From UBA3263 sp964554665 (GTDB taxonomy: Bacteria > Bacteroidota > Bacteroidia > Bacteroidales > Muribaculaceae): a DNA stretch of 26,402 bases. The stretch covers positions 1 to 26,402 of the forward strand of contig CAZKPP010000020.1 of assembly GCA_964554665.1 (NCBI GenBank). The letters are read 5' to 3'. A program made the translations under genes and the position numbers. The notes under the pieces are model-generated. The model did not search any database, was not told the origin of the DNA, and saw only the letters and a program-made list of their open reading frames with translations. Below, piece after piece: positions 1-7,145 of the stretch (position 1 is the first letter of the stretch; the number at the start of each line of letters is the position of its first letter).

Positions 1-40
<40 letters not shown>

Positions 41-238
41 TAGTTATCTTTTTTAGATATCTTCTTTTTGTTGAGTGTTGACCGACCTTATTATCTTTAG
101 GCTCGGGCTGAAGCTTCTCTGCTTCGTAGAATTGACAAGGAACTCCTTAGCACTCGCTCTCTCGTTCTCTTGCACTACTTCTTGTCTATTGTAAGCTTTT
201 TCAATGTCCTTTTCGCCTTACGGGCTTGCCCCGAAAGC
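41..238 (-). other. rRNA operon 5' leader
   Basis: About 200 nt lie between the expected transcription start near 238 and the mature 16S end. No credible gene lies here on either strand. A small palindrome GGGCTTGCCC (222-231) sits near the transcription start. Leaders of this length normally carry antitermination and RNase III processing signals. I could not identify a boxA confidently. Confidence 0.7.
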
Positions 239-243
239 GAGTG

Positions 244-275
244 CAAAGTTACGGCGACTTTTCGACATATCCAAA
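244..275 (-). promoter_or_regulatory. rRNA operon promoter (Bacteroides type)
   Basis: Read on the minus strand there is TTTG (272-275) as the -33 element, 20 bp, and TAACTTTG (244-251) as the -7 element. This is an exact fit to the Bacteroides consensus TTTG-N19-21-TAnnTTTG. The DNA upstream of it (276-370) is A/T-rich and may act like an UP element, as is common for rRNA promoters. Confidence 0.9.
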
Positions 276-407
276 TTTTTCAAACTCCCAAAATTTTATG
301 CTCTACAACATATTTTTCGCAACACCCCCTCCCCCAACCACTTACACCCCACAAAAATTTTTCATCTTTAACATACTTTAACACTAACCCGCCGAACAAT
401 TCCGCCG

Positions 408-481
408 CTCCCTCACCAGAAGGCAACCTACCCCGGGCTGGGGCGGGCGAATTTTTGGCGCCTTCTATGGGCGAGGGGAAG
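408..481. repeat. Intergenic stem-loop between rRNA and metG promoters
   Basis: An imperfect inverted repeat pairs the arm CTCCCTCACCAGAAGGC (408-424) with GCCTTCTATGGGCGAGGGG (460-478), and a GC-rich inner stem CCCC-GGGCT-GGGG (431-443) lies between the arms. It falls between the divergent rRNA and metG promoters. It is not in a position to attenuate either transcript, so a dispersed palindromic repeat or a transcription barrier is more likely. No gene was seen across 276-562. Confidence 0.6.
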
Positions 482-489
482 CGGGTAAA

Positions 490-521
490 TTTGTTGGAGT
501 GGGAATTTTTTTGTAAGTTTG
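490..521 (+). promoter_or_regulatory. metG promoter
   Basis: TTTG at 490-493, a 20-bp spacer and TAAGTTTG at 514-521 match the Bacteroides -33/-7 consensus exactly. Transcription should start about 5-8 nt downstream, giving a 5' UTR of about 35 nt before the ATG at 563. This argues strongly against any translation start upstream of 563. Confidence 0.85.
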
Positions 522-562
522 CGGGGTATTTTAGTAACCAAAAGCTATACAATATTATATAT

Positions 563-2614
563 ATGGAAGGTAAAAAGCAGTTCAAGCGCACGCTGGTAAC
601 CACAGCGCTACCCTACGCCAACGGTCCGGTACACATAGGCCATCTGGCCGGCGTTTATGTTCCGGCCGACATTTACACCCGCTATCTACGTCTGAAGGGC
701 GAAGAAGTGATAATGATCGGGGGAAGCGACGAACATGGCGTGCCCATTACTATAAAAGCCAAGCGCGAGGGCGTTACGCCTCAAGACATCGTTGACCGCT
801 ACCACACAATAATAAAAGATTCGATGGAAGAGCTGGGAATTTCGTTTGATATATATTCCCGCACCACCAGCGACATCCACTCTGATACGGCATCGGAATT
901 TTTCCGCCACCTTTATGAAAAAGGAGAATTTATTGAGAAAAGTTCGATGCAGCTCTACGACGAAAAAGCGGGTCAATTTCTGGCCGACAGGTATGTTACC
1001 GGCGAATGCCCGCACTGCCACAACCCCAAAGCATACGGCGACCAGTGTGAGAAATGCGGCACATCGCTTTCGCCAACGGAGCTTATCAACCCCAAAAGCG
1101 CACTGACCGACACAACTCCGGTAATGCGCGAGACCTTCCACTGGTATCTGCCGCTGGACAAATGGCAAGAGAAGCTCAGCCACTGGATTCTCGACGAGCA
1201 CAAAGAATGGCGCAGCAACGTTTACGGACAGTGTAAGTCATGGCTCGACATGGGTCTGCAGCCGCGCGCCGTTAGCCGCGACCTCGACTGGGGTGTACCC
1301 GTGCCGGTTGAAGGAGCGGAAGGCAAGGTGCTCTACGTATGGTTTGACGCGCCAATCGGCTATATTTCCAACACCAAAGAACTGCTGCCCGGCAGCTGGG
1401 AAAAATGGTGGAAAGACCCCGAAACAAGAATTTTGAACTTCATTGGCAAAGACAACATAGTTTTCCACTGCATAGTTTTCCCTGCCATGCTGAGCGCATA
1501 CGGCGATGGCTACCAGCTGCCCGACAACGTGCCGGCCAACGAATTCCTCAACCTCGAAGGCGACAAGATTTCGACCTCGCGAAACTGGGCAGTATGGCTC
1601 CATGAGTATCTGCGCGACTTCCCGGGCAAACAGGACGTTTTGCGATATGTTTTGACCGCCAATGCCCCCGAGACCAAAGACAACGACTTTACGTGGGCCG
1701 ACTTCCAGGCGCGCAACAACAGCGAGCTCGTTGCCATTCTGGGCAACTTCATAAACCGCGTGGTTGTGCTCACCGGCAAATATTTCAACGGCACAGTTCC
1801 GGCCGCTGCCGCCATTGAACCGATCGACAACGACGCGCTGACCGAGATTTCTGACCTCAAGGTCAAAATGACCGAGCTGCTCGACACTTTCCACTTCCGC
1901 GATGCGCTGAAAGAAGCCATGAACATGGCCCGCGTAGGCAACAAATACCTTCAGGACACGGAACCTTGGAAGGTTTGGAAAACCGACCCGGAGCGCGTTG
2001 CCACAGTATTAAATACTGCGCTGCAAATCGCCGGCAACCTGGCCATCGCCTTTGAGCCGTTCCTACCCTTCATGTCTGCAAAGTTGGCCAAAACTCTTGG
2101 CATCAAGCAGATGAGCTGGTCAATGCTCGGCAGCCGCTCAATAGTTGAGGCCGGAACCGAACTCGGCACTCCCGAGCTGCTGTTTGAAAAAATCGAAGAC
2201 TCCGCTATCGAGGGCCAGCTGGCCAAACTCCAAAAAGCCAAAGAAGAGAATGCCAAGGCAGCCTGGAAGCCCGAACCGGTAAGGGAGAACGTTGACATAG
2301 AGCTGTTTGACAAATGCGACATCCGCGTAGGCACAATCTTGGAATGCTCGAAAGTTCCGAAGGCCGACAAGCTCCTTCAGTTTAAAATCGACGACGGCAC
2401 CGGCGAACCTCGCACAATAGTTAGCGGCATTGCCAAATATTATGCTCCCGAAGACTTGGTTGGCAAACAGGTTTGCTATATAGCCAACCTGCCGGCAAGA
2501 AAACTCAAAGGCGTTGAAAGCTGCGGCATGATTCTCAGCGCAGTAAGCAACGACGGCTCCCTGACCGTTATCGGCCCGACCGGTCCGGTTGCTCCCGGCT
2601 CCAAGGTCGGTTAA
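563..2614 (+). CDS. metG: Methionyl-tRNA synthetase with C-terminal tRNA-binding domain
   Basis: Charges tRNA-Met with methionine in the cytoplasm (class I synthetase). The 683-residue protein has the class I signature HIGH at residues 24-27 and KISTS, the KMSKS equivalent, at 335-339. Four zinc-ligand cysteines in two CxxC knuckles lie at 149/152 and 162/165. The anticodon-binding helical region follows, then a Trbp111/EMAP-II-like tRNA-binding domain over roughly the last 105 residues, which mediates dimerisation in this family. The reading frame stays open upstream to 170, but that part crosses the rRNA promoter and the metG promoter. MEGKKQF at 563 sits just ahead of the Rossmann fold and just after a perfect promoter, so I chose it. 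The length is normal for the long bacterial form. It is the first gene of a rightward run, 18 bp before the asparaginase. Confidence 0.97.
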   Translation: MEGKKQFKRTLVTTALPYANGPVHIGHLAGVYVPADIYTRYLRLKGEEVIMIGGSDEHGVPITIKAKREGVTPQDIVDRYHTIIKDSMEELGISFDIYSRTTSDIHSDTASEFFRHLYEKGEFIEKSSMQLYDEKAGQFLADRYVTGECPHCHNPKAYGDQCEKCGTSLSPTELINPKSALTDTTPVMRETFHWYLPLDKWQEKLSHWILDEHKEWRSNVYGQCKSWLDMGLQPRAVSRDLDWGVPVPVEGAEGKVLYVWFDAPIGYISNTKELLPGSWEKWWKDPETRILNFIGKDNIVFHCIVFPAMLSAYGDGYQLPDNVPANEFLNLEGDKISTSRNWAVWLHEYLRDFPGKQDVLRYVLTANAPETKDNDFTWADFQARNNSELVAILGNFINRVVVLTGKYFNGTVPAAAAIEPIDNDALTEISDLKVKMTELLDTFHFRDALKEAMNMARVGNKYLQDTEPWKVWKTDPERVATVLNTALQIAGNLAIAFEPFLPFMSAKLAKTLGIKQMSWSMLGSRSIVEAGTELGTPELLFEKIEDSAIEGQLAKLQKAKEENAKAAWKPEPVRENVDIELFDKCDIRVGTILECSKVPKADKLLQFKIDDGTGEPRTIVSGIAKYYAPEDLVGKQVCYIANLPARKLKGVESCGMILSAVSNDGSLTVIGPTGPVAPGSKVG

Positions 2615-2632
2615 CCCCCACCCTTTTGCAAC

Positions 2633-3667
2633 ATGAAACCCAGAATCCTCATAATCTACACCGGCGGCACCATCGGCATGATTGAAAATCAGGCCACCGG
2701 TGCTTTGGAACCGTTTGATTTCGACCACTTGATCGACAACGTTCCGAAGGTTAAGATGCTCGACTATTGCATCGACAACATTCAGTTTGCCGAGCCGCTG
2801 GACTCCAGCGACATGAATCCGCAGCACTGGTGCGAAATTGCGCGCCATATAGAGCGACATTATGAGGAATACGACGGTTTTGTGGTTCTTCACGGTACCG
2901 ACACCATGGCCTATACCGCGTCGGCTCTGTCGTTCATGCTCGAAAACCTGCACAAGCCGGTAATCATCACCGGGTCGCAACTGCCCATCGGCGAGGTACG
3001 TACCGACGGCGAAGAAAACCTGATAACTGCACTGCAAATCGCCGCCTCGCGCGACGAAAACGGCCATCCGATAGTTCAGGAAGTTGCCATCTTGTTTGAA
3101 AACTACCTCTGGCGCGGCAACAGGGCCACCAAAATGAGCGCCGACAACTTCAATGCCTTTAAGAGCAACAACTATCCGTCGCTGGCAAAAATCGGTCTGG
3201 GCATACATTTCAACCCCGATGCCCTGATGAGCCACCGCGCAAAACGTCCACTGCAGGTGCGGTGCAAAATGGACCCCAAAGTGATGTTTCTCGACCTGCA
3301 TCCGGGCATCGACGAAGCCACGCTGCGCCATTTGCTCAACACCCCCAACGTGCGCGGCATAGTGCTGAAAACCTACGGCGCCGGCAATGGCCCTACCGAA
3401 GATTGGTTTATCAGCGCTATTAAAGATGCCTGCGACCGCGGACTGGTGATTCTCAACGTTACGCAATGCGTCAACGGCGGCGTTCACTCCAAACGCTACG
3501 TAGGGGCCAACCTGCTTGAGAATGCGGGGGTTATATGCGGCTACGATATGACTTCCGAGGCCGCCATAACCAAACTGATGTATCTGTTCGGAGTAGGACT
3601 CTCCGGCGAAGAAGTCAAGGAATATCTTGTTTACCCGCTTGCGGGCGAAATGACCGTTGAACAATGA
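2633..3667 (+). CDS. ansA: Type I (cytoplasmic-type) L-asparaginase
   Basis: Hydrolyses L-asparagine to aspartate and ammonia. The 344-residue protein shows both asparaginase signatures: YTGGTIG at residues 9-15, with the nucleophile Thr expected at 13, and LHGTDTM at 86-92, supplying the second Thr/Asp pair (89/90). The conserved Lys of the charge relay is probably K167. No signal peptide is visible, so it should be cytosolic, consistent with the AnsA rather than the periplasmic AnsB type. The gene starts 18 bp after metG with no promoter motif between them, so it is probably cotranscribed. Its stop codon overlaps the ATG of the next gene. Substrate preference for Asn over Gln cannot be read from the sequence alone. 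Confidence 0.93.
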   Translation: MKPRILIIYTGGTIGMIENQATGALEPFDFDHLIDNVPKVKMLDYCIDNIQFAEPLDSSDMNPQHWCEIARHIERHYEEYDGFVVLHGTDTMAYTASALSFMLENLHKPVIITGSQLPIGEVRTDGEENLITALQIAASRDENGHPIVQEVAILFENYLWRGNRATKMSADNFNAFKSNNYPSLAKIGLGIHFNPDALMSHRAKRPLQVRCKMDPKVMFLDLHPGIDEATLRHLLNTPNVRGIVLKTYGAGNGPTEDWFISAIKDACDRGLVILNVTQCVNGGVHSKRYVGANLLENAGVICGYDMTSEAAITKLMYLFGVGLSGEEVKEYLVYPLAGEMTVEQ

Positions 3668-4167
3668 AATTAAAAAACATCACCCTTGTTGCCGCCGTGG
3701 CAGCCGTAGGCTTTAGCGGCTGCAAAACAACGAAAACCGAAATGCCCGAAACCGCTCCCGAACTCGTCAGGACAACCCTTGCGCCCTCCCAACCGGTAAA
3801 TGCCATTCCCAAGGCCGTTGTCTACAAAATGGAAGGCGATGCAGGGCCTGAAAATGTTCCGGTTACGGTTAACACCTCAACCGGCGAACTTATCAGCTTC
3901 CCCGGGCCGCGCGACGTAGTTGACCAGGAGCCGATTGCCCTTGGCCGGGGATGGTATCTCGACCGCCGCGGCATTAACGAAAACTCACGATTCACCCGCT
4001 GGACATATTCGGAGTATCAGAACCTCGAATCGGTGCCGTCAACTGCAGAAATCAAGGCCAACATCATCCCCGGCGCGCGTGCCGTAGATATTCGCCGTCT
4101 TCAGATGCCTGCATGGGAAGCTGCGGCCGACACCGCCGCCGTGAAAAAAATTTTAGGCATAGATTAA
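3664..4167 (+). CDS. Small conserved lipoprotein of unknown function
   Basis: I do not recognise a named family. The 167-residue product starts with a short positively charged stretch, a hydrophobic segment and a lipobox ending FSGC, with the lipidated cysteine at residue 20. It should therefore be exported and acylated. The rest is soluble, without repeats or further membrane segments, and includes the stretch LGRGWYLDRRGINENSRFT, which looks like a structured core. The ATG overlaps the asparaginase stop in an ATGA arrangement, implying translational coupling. A link to asparagine use is possible, but nothing in the protein demonstrates it. Confidence 0.85.
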   Translation: MKLKNITLVAAVAAVGFSGCKTTKTEMPETAPELVRTTLAPSQPVNAIPKAVVYKMEGDAGPENVPVTVNTSTGELISFPGPRDVVDQEPIALGRGWYLDRRGINENSRFTRWTYSEYQNLESVPSTAEIKANIIPGARAVDIRRLQMPAWEAAADTAAVKKILGID

Positions 4168-4225
4168 ACCTTTCGCCGAAATGAAAGTCTTATTGGTAAC
4201 AATAGGACAACTATTTTCTCATTTC

Positions 4226-7123
4226 ATGTTTCAACGATTATTTAATGTGATTACATTGCTGCTGGTCGGAGCGCTCGGCGCTTCGGCCGCAGTTGTTAAA
4301 GGTGTGGTTACAGACCTCACCGGCGAGCCCCTGCCGCAGGCAACAGTTAAACTCCTGAAAGCCAACAAAGACTCAACATTCGTGCAGGCCACGGCAACCG
4401 ACTTAAACGGCCGTTTCAGCATGCAGGGCGTAGGTCAGGGCAACTACATTGTCAGCGCCACCTATTTAGGCTACAATCAAACGAACCTCCCGGTTAAGAT
4501 AGCCTCGGGCGCGCGAACAGTCAACGTCGACACTCTGCGCCTGTCGGAATCGTCGATAGTTTTGAAAGAGGCCGTGGCAATCGGTATCGCAACGCCCGTA
4601 AAGGTAATGGAAGATACCATTGAATATAATGCGTCGAGCTACACAACCCCGCCCAATGCCGTGGTTGCCGACCTTTTGAAGCGCCTGCCCGGCGTTGAAG
4701 TCGAAAGCGACGGCTCCATCAAGGCCCAAGGCGAATCGGTTAAGAAGATTCTTATCGACGGCGAGGAATTTTTCAGCGACGACCCCAAAGTCGCCTCCAA
4801 AAACATTCCGGTCGACATGGTAAAATCCGCCCAGGTAATTACCCGCAAGAGCGACCTTGCGCGCATGACCGGCGTTGACGACGGCGAAGATGAAACCGTT
4901 ATCAACCTCACGGTGAAACCCGGCATGAAGAAAGGCTGGTACGGCACCGTTGGCGGCGGCTATGGCATCGGCATTAACGAAGAAGGCACCGTCGACCCCA
5001 ACAAATACAAAGGCTCGTTTATAGTCAACGGCATGTTCGGCAAAAACTCCGTGACGATTCTCGGCAACGCCAACAACGTTAACGACGAAGGCTTTACCGA
5101 CAACAACGGCCAGCGTTTCCGCCGCTTCGGGGGCACCAACGGCATCAACACCACCCAAAGCCTCGGCGTAAACTTCAACCTCGGCACCACGAAGTTCCGC
5201 TATGGCGGCAACATCATGTATAGCCACAACAACCGCCACAACTGGAAGAAATCGCATACCCAAAATATTTTCCACGACGGCACCAGCACCTATGAAGATC
5301 AGGAGAGCGACTCGCGCGACCGCGGCCACAACATCAATGCCAACCTGCGTTTGAAATGGGACCCCGACTCGTTCAACACCGTTGACTTCCGCCCGAACTT
5401 TTCGGCGAATTTCAACAACAGCGAAAGCAACTCTTTCGGCGTAAACTACAAGCGCACCCTATCCGACCCCACCACCAACTCGCGCACTATCAGCGACTCC
5501 CACGGCAAGAGTTTCAACTTCGACGGACGCCTTATTTATAATCATAAATTCGCTTCCCACCCCGGCCGTTCATTCTCGTTCAGCGCCAACTACTCGCTGA
5601 GCAACACCCACGAAGACGAGCGCAACTGGAACCGCAACGCTTTCTGGCAGATGAGCGATTCGCTCTACGAAGACTACCAGGAGATTCACAACCACACCTG
5701 GAACAACAACGTGGGCGCCCGCCTGAGCTGGACCGAACCTTTAGGCAACGTTAAAAACGGCAACTTCATGGAGTTTGCCTACACCATGAACTACCGTTGG
5801 AACAACGCCGACAAAACCGTTGAAAACGAACCTATTAAACAGATAGGAGGCGCCGATCCGGCCTGGAAAGATTATGACTGGAGCCTGTGGGACTTCGCCG
5901 ACAGCATGACCGGAGGCGAACTCTCCTATGATGCTCAGCTGAGCAACTCGTTCCGCAACGCCTACTTCAACCAGCAGATGCGCATCGGCTACCGAAAGGT
6001 CACCTCAAAAATGAACCTCAATGTGGGCATCAGCATCAACCCGCAAATGAGCCGCTCCACTAACCTGACCAACAAGGATAAAACCATTCCCACCCGCTGG
6101 GTTTGGAACTACGCTCCGTTCTTGCGCTTCCGCTACAAGTTCACCAAGCAGACAACGCTCAATGCCTTCTATAACGGCCGCTCATCGGAACCGTCGATTA
6201 CCCAATTGCAGCCCGTTCCCGACTACTCTAATCCGATGAACATAGTTTACGGTAATCCGAGCCTTAACCCGTCGTTTGCTCATAACCTGCGCCTGCGCTT
6301 CCAGACCTTCAACCCCGACAACCAGCAGTCGATAATGGCCATGGCCTTTGCCGGATTCACCCAGAACGCCATCGCAACCAACGTAATCACCAACCGCGAA
6401 ACCGGCGCACGCGAAACGCACTACGAAAACGTTAACGGCAACTGGAACTTCGGCGCGTTCACCATCTACTCGCGTCCGTTCAGCAACAAGGCCTGGACAT
6501 TCAACAACAACCTCCACTTCAACTACCGCCAGACGGCAGGCTTTACCGACGGCCTGGCATCGCGCTCAAACCGCACCGAAATCGGCGAAAGCTTCGCCAT
6601 AGCCTTCCGCCCCAACGACCTGGAACTGGAAATCCGCCCCGACTACAACTTCCAATACACAACCTACACCAACCAGCAGACCGCCAATAAGAGCATCCAC
6701 ACCTATGGTGCACGCTTCAACGCAACCTACTATACTCCGTTTGGACTCGTTCTGTCGAGCGACCTGCGCTTTTCAAACGCCACAGGCTATTCCGCCGGCT
6801 ACGATCCGCAGCAATGGCTGCTCAACGCATCGCTGAGCTACATGTTCCTGCGCGGCAAAAACGCCACTATTGCCCTCGAAGGCAAAGACCTGCTCAATCA
6901 GGTCAAGAGCATCAGCCGAAGCGAAACCGCCCAGTCGATTGCCGACGTTCAGAACCTGGTTTTGGGACGCTACGTAATGCTCACCTTCACCTATAAGTTC
7001 TCCACCTTTGCCGGCGGCAAAAACCCTGCCAGAGAGGACGACGACTTTATGCGCGGCCCCGGCATGCGCGGCCCCGGCGGCCCGGGAGGTCCCGGTGGCC
7101 CCGGCGGTCCCGGTGGCCGCTAA
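4226..7123 (+). CDS. Outer-membrane beta-barrel protein, TonB-receptor-like, with Gly-Pro tail
   Basis: A 965-residue outer-membrane protein. From the chosen start it has a signal peptide (residues 1-21, ending GASA), then a carboxypeptidase-regulatory-like beta-sandwich (about 24-105, VKGVVTDLTGEPLPQATV). A TonB plug-like domain follows (about 125-225, with RLPGVEVESDG and the ILIDGEEFF segment), then a long barrel with alternating aromatic strands. The last strand (YVMLTFTYKF) is followed by a low-complexity GGP-repeat tail of about 20 residues. An in-frame ATG at 4181 would add 15 residues ahead of the hydrophobic core, so 4226 is preferred. No SusD-like partner is adjacent, so I do not call it SusC. 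The cargo is unknown. No promoter motif was seen in the 58-bp gap upstream, so it may be cotranscribed with metG-ansA. Confidence 0.88.
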   Translation: MFQRLFNVITLLLVGALGASAAVVKGVVTDLTGEPLPQATVKLLKANKDSTFVQATATDLNGRFSMQGVGQGNYIVSATYLGYNQTNLPVKIASGARTVNVDTLRLSESSIVLKEAVAIGIATPVKVMEDTIEYNASSYTTPPNAVVADLLKRLPGVEVESDGSIKAQGESVKKILIDGEEFFSDDPKVASKNIPVDMVKSAQVITRKSDLARMTGVDDGEDETVINLTVKPGMKKGWYGTVGGGYGIGINEEGTVDPNKYKGSFIVNGMFGKNSVTILGNANNVNDEGFTDNNGQRFRRFGGTNGINTTQSLGVNFNLGTTKFRYGGNIMYSHNNRHNWKKSHTQNIFHDGTSTYEDQESDSRDRGHNINANLRLKWDPDSFNTVDFRPNFSANFNNSESNSFGVNYKRTLSDPTTNSRTISDSHGKSFNFDGRLIYNHKFASHPGRSFSFSANYSLSNTHEDERNWNRNAFWQMSDSLYEDYQEIHNHTWNNNVGARLSWTEPLGNVKNGNFMEFAYTMNYRWNNADKTVENEPIKQIGGADPAWKDYDWSLWDFADSMTGGELSYDAQLSNSFRNAYFNQQMRIGYRKVTSKMNLNVGISINPQMSRSTNLTNKDKTIPTRWVWNYAPFLRFRYKFTKQTTLNAFYNGRSSEPSITQLQPVPDYSNPMNIVYGNPSLNPSFAHNLRLRFQTFNPDNQQSIMAMAFAGFTQNAIATNVITNRETGARETHYENVNGNWNFGAFTIYSRPFSNKAWTFNNNLHFNYRQTAGFTDGLASRSNRTEIGESFAIAFRPNDLELEIRPDYNFQYTTYTNQQTANKSIHTYGARFNATYYTPFGLVLSSDLRFSNATGYSAGYDPQQWLLNASLSYMFLRGKNATIALEGKDLLNQVKSISRSETAQSIADVQNLVLGRYVMLTFTYKFSTFAGGKNPAREDDDFMRGPGMRGPGGPGGPGGPGGPGGR

Positions 7124-7145
7124 CCGAGCCGGGGGCGTGCGGCGG

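Noticed and set aside
170..562. In-frame N-terminal extension of methionyl-tRNA synthetase
   Set aside because: It crosses the rRNA promoter, a palindrome and the metG promoter, and adds sequence not found in the family. The ATG at 563 fits the fold and the promoter.
2138..3664. 508-codon open frame on the minus strand across metG end and the asparaginase
   Set aside because: It is antisense to two genes with intact signature motifs. Long antisense frames arise from their G+C-rich codon use, and the translation has no recognisable domain.
4466..5329. 287-codon minus-strand frame inside the first barrel gene
   Set aside because: It is a shadow of a clear outer-membrane protein and has a low-complexity Ala/Val-rich translation.
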